Shown: positions 15,207 through 22,469 of the stretch, one piece after another | How positions within the stretch are numbered: position 1 is the first letter of the stretch | Layout: each line of letters begins with the position of its first letter | Assembly: GCA_046704385.1 (NCBI GenBank) | Contig: JBJKSB010000102.1 | Coordinates: 1-22,584 of the forward strand | DNA from: GH45 sp046704385 | GTDB lineage: Bacteria > Bacteroidota > Bacteroidia > Bacteroidales > SZUA-534 | Reading direction: 5' to 3' | DNA length: 22,584 nucleotides | Notes under the pieces: generated by a model | The model's database searches: none | The model's input: only the letters and a program-made list of their open reading frames with translations | Told to the model about the DNA's origin: nothing | Program-made: the position numbers and the translations under genes

Positions 15207-15703
15207 GTTATTATTTTAATATCATTTTAAAAATATATTTAGCCTAAAGGTTTCATTTTAACATTTAAAGTTAAAGAACACTAAAGAAAACTTAAAAAAT
15301 AGTGAAAAGCAATTGATAAAGATAATATTCTGCATCTTATCCATATCGATTAGTGGTATAAAAAATTAATAGGTGTTACAGAAATTCAAGGCTTAGCACC
15401 TGCCAGCCCCTTCCTCAGCCACTGAGCCGGTTGAAGTAAATGCGGGGGATGAAGAAAAAAATTCATGTCGAATCCTCCATAACACTTTCTCATAGAGGGA
15501 ACAAGCCTCTGCCAATTGAAAAGAATCTACTGTTTTGATGTAGAAATGTCGAAAACATATTTGAAATTGAAATATGCTTGACCTGGCATCAGCGTTAGTT
15601 ACAAATGGCTTCTACTAATCTGTTTTTCAACATGATTCGACTTCTAATATTTTTTAAAATGTAAATATTCCATAACTTTTAGTATTAATTAATCTGATAG
15701 AAT
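15207..15703. other. 497-bp divergent spacer with repeat debris
   Basis: No coding frame is supported. The left part (15207-15350) is AT-rich and must hold the T9SS gene promoter. On the minus strand it has TTTAAG/TTTAGT/TTTAAC units 10-11 bp apart (15296, 15285, 15275), a weak echo of the operator at 7406. The middle (15390-15548) is a dispersed repeat copy. The right part leads to the carbonic anhydrase-receptor gene, with a TAACTTTT (15673) as its possible -7 element. Confidence 0.5.
15388..15548 (+). repeat. Dispersed intergenic repeat, copy A (tail then head)
   Basis: AAGGCTTAGCACCTGCCAGC followed by CCCTTCC, then GCGGGGGATG, matches the tail of copy C near 22292-22340. AATCCTCC, GAGGGAACA and GCCTCTGCCAATTGAAAA then match the head of copy B near 20085-20110. 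A CACTGAGCC...GAAGT stretch (15420-15437) matches the 22-bp repeat at 22412-22456. The copy is decayed. Confidence 0.6.
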
Positions 15704-18307
15704 ATGAAAAAGTATGGATTCGTGAAGACAGTAGCCACTATTATTAATCTTTTTTTATTAGTAGGCGTTCATGCGGCTGGCCTGACAAGTCAGCAGGCAT
15801 TACAGAAGTTAAAAGACGGAAATGAGAGGTTTGTAACCCAAAGCCGTGAGTATAAAAACCTGGATAAGGCACGACTGACATCGACTAGCGAAAATGGTCA
15901 ATACCCTTTTGCTACCATTATTGGATGCTCAGACTCCAGGGTGCCCATTGAACACATTTTTGACGTGGGTGTAGGAGATGTTTTCGTAATCAGGGTTGCC
16001 GGAAATGTATGCGATATTGATGAGTCCGGCTCCATTGAATACGGAGTCGATCACTTAAAAACACCCTTGCTGGTTGTATTGGGGCATACCGGTTGTGGAG
16101 CAGTTACTGCGGTAGCCAGGGGCGACGAGGTTCATGGTAATATTCCGGTTTTGGTTGATAATATTATTCCAGCCGTCGATAAAGCCAAAGCAAAATATGG
16201 TGATCATTTTTCAGATGAATTACTTAGTGCTGCTATTAAATTAAATGTCTGGCAAAGTATTGAGGACTTATTAAAAAACAGCCCTATCACTGCCGAATTG
16301 GTTAAAGAAGGGTCTTTGGAAATTGTAGGGGCTGTATATAACCTTTCAACCGGAAAAGTAGAATGGTTAGGTGAACATCCCCAACAAAAAAGTCTGTTGG
16401 CAAGCGCTGTGGCAGTTCACACCCAGGAATCAGAATCAACTGACCAGAGTGAGTATGAAACTGTTAAAAACACCCGTACAAATACGTTAGAGGCAAAGGT
16501 CGCAAACACGGTGGAACAAAAATCCGGATCAAGGCGGACCATCCTCATCATGTTGGTGATTTTTGCCGTATTGGTCTATTTCCTTTTACTGAATAAAAAA
16601 ACAGCTTTAAAACTAAAACTACGTGGCAGAATTATGTCTATTTCCGTAGTATTTCTGATTTTATTAGCCGGTTCAGGCATGGTGAGCTATATTTATACGA
16701 GCCTTATAGGAAAGGAACTCGTTAGTATTGCTCAAAAAGACATTCCTTTATCGGGTTTTGTAACCAATATGGAAACGCACCAACTGGAACAAAGCATCGT
16801 GATTGAACGGATATTGAAGAATATGCATAACAGTTCGCTGAGTTCGGGTGAGAGTCAAAGAATAATTAAGAATCTCGAAGATCAATTCACTGAAATTTCT
16901 CATATGGCCGATCAGGAACTTGCTGAAGCCGAGGGGCTTTGTAAAACCGGAATTGGCGACACCAAAGAAAGTGATAAAGTTAAAGAGTTTCAGGATGTAC
17001 TGAATTCACTTAAAAAAATTGATAAGGAGCATATGGATTTCGAAAATCAGGCAAAAGAATTGTTTGGGGTAATCGGAGGAAAAAACCTGCGCCAGGTAGC
17101 AGAATATGAAGCTTTGATTGAAAAAGAAGTGACACAAATAAATTATGAAATTGATTCACTGCTGCAGGCCATAAACCAGAGTACAGCCAATTCGGTTGCT
17201 GCGTCAGAAACACATGAACAGAATGCCGTTACCATGAATATTATTTTATTAATAACCGCATTGTTTATAGGGCTGGTTCTTAGTTTTATAATGATTAATC
17301 TGATAGTAACCCCGATTAAAAAAACAGTTGAACTGGTAACTGATATTGCAGATGGCGATTTAACCCAGACCATTGTTTCTGAACAGGATGATGAAACCGG
17401 ACAAATGCTGAGAGCCCTTTCAAGCATGGTAACAAAACTTAATGAAATAATATCTGAAATTATGTCGGGTTCTGATAATATTGCTGCTGCGAGCACCCAG
17501 GTAAGTAGCTCATCACAGCAACTAAGCCAGGGGGCAAATGAGCAGGCTTCGTCGGTTGAAGAAATTTCTTCGACCATGGAACAGATAACGACCAATATTG
17601 GACAGAATACGGATAATGCAGGCCAAACTGAAAAAATTGCACACTCTGCTCAAAAGGGGATAGAGGAAATTAGTGTTAAATCGAGGGAAACCCTTGATGC
17701 CAGTAAGTTAATTGCTGAAAAAATTAATATTGTTACGGATATTGCTTTTCAAACTAATATTTTGGCTCTGAATGCTGCGGTTGAGGCCGCACGGGCAGGC
17801 GATTCAGGTAAAGGTTTTGCTGTTGTGGCAGCTGAAGTACGTAAACTGGCCGAAAAAAGTAAAGTGGCGGCTGAAGAAATTGTTGAATTGACAAGAAACA
17901 ATCTTACCCTTGCTGAGCTTTCAGGAAAAAAAATGGAAGATATTTTACCTGATGTCGAAAAAACATCAAGCCTGGTGCAGGAAATATTTGCCGCCAGTCA
18001 GGAGCAAAATAGCGGGGCCGATCAGGTTAACAGTGCCATTCAGCAATTAAACACTGTAGTACAACAAAATGCAGCAGCAAGTGAGGAATTGGCATCAAGT
18101 GCCGAGGAAATGAATGGCCAGGCTGAACAGCTAAAAGACCTCGTGAGTTACTTCAGGATTAATTCGACTAAAACATCGTTTTCAAAAGGTAAACAACCGG
18201 AAAAAATGATTACTAAAAAGACAAATCACGGACAGTTGGTTACAAGTATCAAAAATGAAATTCTTAAAAATGGCTCAGTTTCGGATAATGAATTCGAGCA
18301 CTTTTAG
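15704..18307 (+). CDS. Secreted beta-carbonic anhydrase fused to a methyl-accepting chemoreceptor
   Basis: 867 residues in one uninterrupted frame. A signal peptide (1-25) is followed by a complete beta-carbonic anhydrase (about 27-225) with zinc ligands C75, H128 and C131 (CSDSR at 75-79, GHTGCG at 127-132) and the D77/R79 dyad. A linker (about 230-277) leads to TM1 (278-296), a 12-residue basic turn, TM2 (310-330), a periplasmic helical bundle (331-510), TM3 (511-535), HAMP (to about 588) and an MCP signalling domain whose hairpin tip reads AFQTNILALNAAVEAARAG. After a flexible tail the protein ends EFEHF, fitting the CheR-docking pentapeptide pattern. The enzyme should lie in the periplasm, where it would interconvert CO2 and bicarbonate beside the receptor. 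No che genes are in the window. Domain calls are firm; sensing of CO2, bicarbonate or pH is inferred. Confidence 0.93.
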   Translation: MKKYGFVKTVATIINLFLLVGVHAAGLTSQQALQKLKDGNERFVTQSREYKNLDKARLTSTSENGQYPFATIIGCSDSRVPIEHIFDVGVGDVFVIRVAGNVCDIDESGSIEYGVDHLKTPLLVVLGHTGCGAVTAVARGDEVHGNIPVLVDNIIPAVDKAKAKYGDHFSDELLSAAIKLNVWQSIEDLLKNSPITAELVKEGSLEIVGAVYNLSTGKVEWLGEHPQQKSLLASAVAVHTQESESTDQSEYETVKNTRTNTLEAKVANTVEQKSGSRRTILIMLVIFAVLVYFLLLNKKTALKLKLRGRIMSISVVFLILLAGSGMVSYIYTSLIGKELVSIAQKDIPLSGFVTNMETHQLEQSIVIERILKNMHNSSLSSGESQRIIKNLEDQFTEISHMADQELAEAEGLCKTGIGDTKESDKVKEFQDVLNSLKKIDKEHMDFENQAKELFGVIGGKNLRQVAEYEALIEKEVTQINYEIDSLLQAINQSTANSVAASETHEQNAVTMNIILLITALFIGLVLSFIMINLIVTPIKKTVELVTDIADGDLTQTIVSEQDDETGQMLRALSSMVTKLNEIISEIMSGSDNIAAASTQVSSSSQQLSQGANEQASSVEEISSTMEQITTNIGQNTDNAGQTEKIAHSAQKGIEEISVKSRETLDASKLIAEKINIVTDIAFQTNILALNAAVEAARAGDSGKGFAVVAAEVRKLAEKSKVAAEEIVELTRNNLTLAELSGKKMEDILPDVEKTSSLVQEIFAASQEQNSGADQVNSAIQQLNTVVQQNAAASEELASSAEEMNGQAEQLKDLVSYFRINSTKTSFSKGKQPEKMITKKTNHGQLVTSIKNEILKNGSVSDNEFEHF

Positions 18308-18365
18308 CAGCGTAATTCCGGTAAATAATGGTGTAAACATCCGCAGCTAATTGTTGAGTACATAA

Positions 18366-18407
18366 ATGGGAAGGATAGACCTTAAATCTATCCTCCCATA
18401 TTTTTTT
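18366..18407 (+). terminator. Rho-independent terminator after the chemoreceptor gene
   Basis: ATGGGAAGGATAGA (18366-18379) pairs with TCTATCCTCCCAT (18387-18399) with one bulged A and a 7-nt loop, followed by seven T. It makes the fusion gene a separate transcript from the AraC gene. Confidence 0.88.
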
Positions 18408-18625
18408 AAAAAAGAGGGAACCGACCACCTCCACAAATAAAAACTGACCTGTGGTGTTGTTAAAAATAATTATGGAATCTTCCCGTTTGGGTTAAATAAA
18501 AGTTCAATTTTATTCCAAATTGCTTTATAATTGTAAAAACAGAAAATAAACCTCAACCATAGCGTTCAGGTTTATTGTGCTGGTTGGTGGAATGTATAAG
18601 GAGCATCCGGTTTAAGAAACCTGAT
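18408..18625. other. Spacer before the AraC-type gene
   Basis: With the terminator, the gene-free stretch is 318 bp (18308-18625). GAGGGAACCGACCACC and CACAAATAAAA (18414-18440) resemble the head of repeat copy C (22231-22258), so this may be a badly decayed copy. Otherwise it is AT-rich with no clear promoter. Confidence 0.3.
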
Positions 18626-19486
18626 ATGATTAAAAAGTACGATTTTTATAGAACCAAATACGGCTCAGAATTATTGGTCGATCTGATTCGACTTGAAACG
18701 TTGGATAAATATATCACGAATGACAGGTCTCATTTTTTGACCTATTATGATATTACCCTGATTCAGGATGGACAAGGTGAATTGATTTTAGACAATCATG
18801 TATATGTTATTCAAAAAAACAGGGTTATCTGTTCATCGCCCATGCAAATCAGGCAATGGAAAATAAAATCGATGCCTAAAGGATTGGTATTAATATTCGA
18901 AGATGAGTTTTTGTCTACATTTTTTAATGATTCTGATTTTGTGAAAAAATTGAATTTTTTTCACACGATAATGACCGAACCAATACTTTCGTTGTCCGAT
19001 TCGGAAAATTCGTATTTAGAAAACTTACTATTAAGTATTGAAAAGGAGATTTTGCATCTTAGCAACAGGAATAAACATATTCTGAGGGCTTTATTATACC
19101 AGACTCTTGCATGGCTCGACAGTGTATACACAAAACAGGATAATCCGGATACAAAAACCGTTAACAACAACTTTATACTGCAATTTAAGAATTTGGTGGA
19201 TGATTTTTATGATCGGGAACATTCAGTAAACTTTTATGCCGAAAAACTAAATATTAGTCCGGGTTATTTAAATGATCTGGTAAAAAAAGATATCAAGGTT
19301 TCAGCAAAACAGTTTATTCAGAACAGAATAATTCTTGAGGCAAAACGACTGTTACGGTACTCTTCTTTATCAATATCTGAGATAGCGTGGAAATTGAACT
19401 TCAACGATGATTCTTATTTTATGCGGGCATTTAAAAATAAAACCGGTTTTACACCCGGGTTTTATCGTAATATCAAAGATTCTTAA
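18626..19486 (+). CDS. AraC-family transcriptional regulator
   Basis: 286 residues from ATG 18626 (frame open from a TTG at 18575, but the extra residues do not fit the family). The N-terminal half has a cupin-like sensor pattern (YDITLIQDGQGELILDNHVYVIQKNRVI). The C-terminal 100 residues form the two helix-turn-helix motifs of AraC: VNFYAEKLNISPGYLNDLVKK, then ISEIAWKLNFNDDSYFMRAFKNKTGFTPGFYR. It is the Bacteroidota type that regulates a neighbouring gene in response to a small ligand. The secreted SnoaL-like gene starts 89 bp downstream with its own promoter and is the nearest candidate target. The ligand cannot be predicted. Confidence 0.9.
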   Translation: MIKKYDFYRTKYGSELLVDLIRLETLDKYITNDRSHFLTYYDITLIQDGQGELILDNHVYVIQKNRVICSSPMQIRQWKIKSMPKGLVLIFEDEFLSTFFNDSDFVKKLNFFHTIMTEPILSLSDSENSYLENLLLSIEKEILHLSNRNKHILRALLYQTLAWLDSVYTKQDNPDTKTVNNNFILQFKNLVDDFYDREHSVNFYAEKLNISPGYLNDLVKKDIKVSAKQFIQNRIILEAKRLLRYSSLSISEIAWKLNFNDDSYFMRAFKNKTGFTPGFYRNIKDS

Positions 19487-19510
19487 AAAGTACCGTAAAT
19501 ACCCTGATAA

Positions 19511-19546
19511 TTGAATAAAGTGAAATAGTACTGCATAATATCTTTG
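19511..19546 (+). promoter_or_regulatory. Bacteroidota-type promoter of the SnoaL-like gene
   Basis: TATCTTTG (19539-19546) is a perfect TAnnTTTG -7 element, with TTG at 19511-19513 as a possible -33 element. The 25-bp gap is slightly long for the class. It lies 29 bp before the ATG at 19576. Confidence 0.5.
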
Positions 19547-19575
19547 TCAGATGTTAAACATAAAAAACTATAATT

Positions 19576-20046
19576 ATGACAAAGGTTTATTTTAAAAATG
19601 CATGCATGCTTTTTACAGTTTTGGTTACTTTAAGTAGTTGCCCGATTTTCGGACAGGAATTTACCGGTGAATCCAAAATCATTCTGGAATCTGAAAAACA
19701 GGCTCTCGATAAATGGATTAATCGCGATGTGTGGGGCTATCTTAATCTTTTTGCACCCGATGCTACCTATTTTGACCCGTCAACCAAAGTTAAATTAAGG
19801 GGTTATGAGGCTATAAAGGATTATATTGAACCATGGAATGGTAAAATATATTCTTACGGGTATAAAATGATAAATATCGATATTAAGCTACTTGGTAATG
19901 TGGGCGTATTAACTTACAATTTACTTGACTATAATAAATCAAACGATACAACAGCGTTTTGGAATAGTTCTGAGATTTATAAAAAGATTGATGGAAATTG
20001 GAAAGTTATCCATTCACACTGGTCGTTAGTCGATTTAAAGAAATAG
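19576..20046 (+). CDS. Secreted SnoaL-like (DUF4440/NTF2-fold) protein
   Basis: 156 residues with a signal peptide (about 1-26, ending PIFGQ). The mature part follows the SnoaL-like/DUF4440 pattern: a first helix (ESEKQALDKWINRDVWGYLNLF), then APDATYFDP, LRGYEAIKDYI and the paired strands ending DGNWKVIHSHWSLVD. The fold is a cone-shaped cavity used by isomerases, cyclases and binding proteins, and sequence alone gives no reaction. The protein acts in the periplasm or outside the cell. It lies just after an AraC-type regulator, which may control it. No terminator was found; repeat copy B starts directly after the stop. Confidence 0.85.
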   Translation: MTKVYFKNACMLFTVLVTLSSCPIFGQEFTGESKIILESEKQALDKWINRDVWGYLNLFAPDATYFDPSTKVKLRGYEAIKDYIEPWNGKIYSYGYKMINIDIKLLGNVGVLTYNLLDYNKSNDTTAFWNSSEIYKKIDGNWKVIHSHWSLVDLKK

Positions 20047-20049
20047 CTC

Positions 20050-20191
20050 TCCTTTTTCAAGCCTCTCTCGCCACCAGGCGGAGACGGAACAGGCCTCTGC
20101 CAATTGAAAAAATTATACCATTTTGATGTACCGCAGCAATCCAAAACATAGCACCGGCCGGCTCGGGCTGTATAGGAAATAATATACAGCC
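20050..20191 (+). repeat. Dispersed intergenic repeat, copy B
   Basis: The copy contains GGAACAGGCCTCTGCCAATT (20085-20104), TTTTGATGTA (20121-20130), CAGCAATCCAAAACATAG and CACCGGCCGGCTC, in the order of copies A and C. It ends in a perfect 9-bp hairpin, GGCTGTATA (20166-20174) with TATACAGCC (20183-20191), where copy C has a different palindrome. It lies between the SnoaL-like gene and the nuclease gene. Confidence 0.65.
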
Positions 20192-20285
20192 TTCCCCGTA
20201 TCAAACTTCAGATTAAAACTTTAATAATACTTTCTGTAATTTCAAATTAACATAAAAATTAAAATGAATAACATATGGTAATCCG

Positions 20286-20316
20286 TTATTGAAAAAAAAA
20301 TCTTAAATTTCAATAA
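20286..20316. promoter_or_regulatory. Inverted repeat upstream of the nuclease gene
   Basis: TTATTGAAA (20286-20294) and TTTCAATAA (20308-20316) are exact inverted 9-bp arms, 13 bp apart, ending 22 bp before the ATG. It is a possible operator, though in such AT-rich sequence chance is not excluded. Confidence 0.35.
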
Positions 20317-20338
20317 AAATAATTTAACAATATTTACC

Positions 20339-22189
20339 ATGAAACTTGAAAAAATACTAGATCAACTAAATTCATTTGAGAAGAATTCATTCCTAAAAAC
20401 AATTTCCAGTTTAATTGATCAATCCCCCAAAAAAGCAAAGGAAATAGAAGCAATCTTATCTGCAACTGATAAGGATCTAAAAAATGTTGATAATATTAAT
20501 ATAGCAAAGGTATTTAACCTGCTTGAGGAGGAGTTTTCCAGTTTTATTAAGGCTGAAATGTTTGAGGCAGAATCTCAGCTTGATATTTTGATTGATATTC
20601 TGATACGAGATGGAAATTGTCTCATGTCAAGAGAGTGGTTAAACGTACTTTATGAAAAGGAGATAAAAGCAATTCAAGCAAAAATTAAAAAGTTTGAAAT
20701 AGAACTCGAAGATGAGAAATCAGAAATTTCCGAAAGAAGGAAAAGGGATTATATCATTTACAAAGAATGTTTAAAAACGGCATATTTCAATGATCAGCAA
20801 TTAAGAAATCAGGAATGTAAGGTTACTTCAGATGAATTATCAATTTTATTGACTCTTTCGAAGTTGATGGGGTTATCTCAGGAGGAAGTAAAACTCATTA
20901 ATTATCTGATAATAAAGATTAAAAAAGAAAACATTGAATCAATTATCAATGAATTGAAAAATATCGGAATTATTTTTTATTCAAAAAAGAGCCTTAATGT
21001 TTATATACCTGATGAAATTGTTAGAGTTTTGAGAAAAATTCGAGGAAAAGAAGTGGCAGATAAATATTTAAGACGAATTTTGAAACTATTAAGAGAACCT
21101 CAAATCAACCTTATTGCTAAAAACCACAATATCAATTGGAGAGATAGTCTTGATCTAAAGATTAAGGCTATATTAAAGGAGGGGATTAATTTATCAGATA
21201 TTTTAATAAATGATATTCATAAAGAGGGAACTAAGATTTCTGATAAAAAAGTTGCATTAAATATCCTCATTGAAGAGGGATTGAAAATATCAAAACTAAA
21301 AGGTCTGACATTAGAAGATAAAACAATTAGCTTAATTGAATATTTTGATCAGGTAGAAAGAGATGAGAAGGTCGGAATATCAATAGATGGATATGAAAAA
21401 TTATTAATAGACATTGATAATTTATATCCAAATTTCAAGAAGAGTATAAAAGATACATTTGAAATTCAGGAAGACGATATAATGAAAAGCATGTATTTGC
21501 TTGATTACAATATAAAACCAATTGATGTTTTAGATTTAATGACTGATTCTGAGATAAAAGAATTTGCCGATAAAGTTGGTGCCAAGTCCAGGGGAAATCT
21601 TCAAATTAATATTCTTGATAAATATAAAGATTCAGAAAATTTGTATATCGAGAATTATTATTCTATCGCTTATCGTGATTTAAATCAATTAAAAGAAAAC
21701 GGACTTAATATTAAAGAGGCTGATTTGGGAATTAAATTTGAAGAGATAACCAAATTAATTTTTAATAAGTTGGGCTTTAATGTTGACGATAAATTAAAAA
21801 AGAACTTAAATACAGCAAAAGATAAAATAGATATTATTATAAATTTAAATAATAATCGGCTTATTATAATTGAATGTAAAACAATAAAAGAATCTGGATA
21901 TAATAAATTTAGTTCAGTTTCAAGACAAATAAAATCTTATATTAAACTTGCTGAGTCCAAAGGTTTTGAGGTGATAAAATCCTTGTTAATAGCCCCCGAC
22001 TTTAGTGAAGATTTTGAAAAAGAATGTAGAGAGGAATATGAATTAAATTTATCACTGATTACAGCAGAAACATTAGTAAATATATTGAATGGATTTAAAA
22101 ATACTACCTTAAAGGAATTTCCTTATCAATTGCTTATGAAAGACGTTTTAATCAAAGAAGAATGGGTGATAAAAGCAATTAATAAATAA
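20339..22189 (+). CDS. Large protein with C-terminal PD-(D/E)XK (Mrr-like) nuclease domain
   Basis: 616 residues, rich in Lys, Ile, Glu and Asn. Residues 1-160 are helical with a charged coiled-coil stretch (about 105-140). 160-250 is another helical region (SDELSILLTLSKLMGLSQEE hints at a TerB-like helix pair, not certain). A short segment at 402-430 faintly resembles a SAP helix pair. The C-terminal 150 residues look like a restriction-endonuclease fold: E468/E469 in LGIKFEEITKLIF, D498 in DKIDIIIN, the E512-x-K514 pair in IIIECKT, and Q530. This suggests DNA cleavage, perhaps as a stand-alone defence or restriction factor. No methyltransferase or helicase partner is present. Its A+T content is visibly higher than that of neighbouring genes and it is bounded by repeats B and C, consistent with transfer. 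I do not recognise the full-length family. Confidence 0.75.
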   Translation: MKLEKILDQLNSFEKNSFLKTISSLIDQSPKKAKEIEAILSATDKDLKNVDNINIAKVFNLLEEEFSSFIKAEMFEAESQLDILIDILIRDGNCLMSREWLNVLYEKEIKAIQAKIKKFEIELEDEKSEISERRKRDYIIYKECLKTAYFNDQQLRNQECKVTSDELSILLTLSKLMGLSQEEVKLINYLIIKIKKENIESIINELKNIGIIFYSKKSLNVYIPDEIVRVLRKIRGKEVADKYLRRILKLLREPQINLIAKNHNINWRDSLDLKIKAILKEGINLSDILINDIHKEGTKISDKKVALNILIEEGLKISKLKGLTLEDKTISLIEYFDQVERDEKVGISIDGYEKLLIDIDNLYPNFKKSIKDTFEIQEDDIMKSMYLLDYNIKPIDVLDLMTDSEIKEFADKVGAKSRGNLQINILDKYKDSENLYIENYYSIAYRDLNQLKENGLNIKEADLGIKFEEITKLIFNKLGFNVDDKLKKNLNTAKDKIDIIINLNNNRLIIIECKTIKESGYNKFSSVSRQIKSYIKLAESKGFEVIKSLLIAPDFSEDFEKECREEYELNLSLITAETLVNILNGFKNTTLKEFPYQLLMKDVLIKEEWVIKAINK

Positions 22190-22202
22190 AAAAACTAAAA
22201 TT

Positions 22203-22345
22203 TTATCCACCCTAATCCTCCTTTTCAAAGGAGGGAACTGGCCGCTACTACTAATAAAAGCCTAAATTATTTTAAGATAAAACAGCAATCCAAAGCATAG
22301 TACCGGCCAGCTCCTTCCTTTATAAAGGAAGGCGGGGGATGGATA
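22203..22345 (+). repeat. Dispersed intergenic repeat, copy C (most complete)
   Basis: It opens with a perfect hairpin (CCTCCTTT 22217-22224, AAAGGAGG 22227-22234), then GGAACTGGCC, an AT-rich middle (GCCTAAATTATTTTAAGAT) and CAGCAATCCAAAGCATAGTA. It closes with a perfect 20-bp palindrome (CCTTCCTTTA and TAAAGGAAGG, 22313-22332) and GCGGGGGATGGATAAAAA. Copy D repeats it 280 bp further on. Confidence 0.75.
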
Positions 22346-22354
22346 AAAATTGAA

Positions 22355-22410
22355 ACTGCCCACCGTTCACCGTTCACTGTTTACTCACTGCCGACTGAGA
22401 ACTGCCTACT
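22355..22410. repeat. Degenerate ACTGCC-type short repeats
   Basis: Imperfect 7-8 bp units (ACTGCCC, ACCGTTC, ACCGTTC, ACTGTTT, ACTCACTGCCG, ACTGAGA, ACTGCCT, ACTGG) fill the space between repeat copies C and D. No function seen. Confidence 0.45.
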
Positions 22411-22411
22411 G

Positions 22412-22456
22412 GTTGCTGAGCTTGTCGAAGTTGGTCACTGAGCCTGTCGAAGTGGG
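22412..22456. repeat. Two tandem copies of a 22-bp CTGAGC-TGTCGAAG repeat
   Basis: CTGAGCTTGTCGAAG (22416-22430) and CTGAGCCTGTCGAAG (22438-22452) start 22 bp apart. The motif CTTCGACA-x-GCTCAG (reverse strand) is a widespread intergenic repeat in many bacteria. A decayed copy is at 15420-15437. Confidence 0.65.
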
Positions 22457-22469
22457 CGGGAGATGGATA

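Noticed and set aside
15264..15296. TTTAA-type units upstream of the T9SS gene that resemble the two-component operator.
   Set aside because: Spacing is 11 then 10 bp, the units are degenerate, the distance to any -7 element does not match 27 bp, and the region is AT-rich.
17143..17595. A 150-codon minus-strand frame opposite the receptor signalling region.
   Set aside because: It is the low-complexity antisense image of the Ala/Ser/Glu-rich MCP coiled coil.
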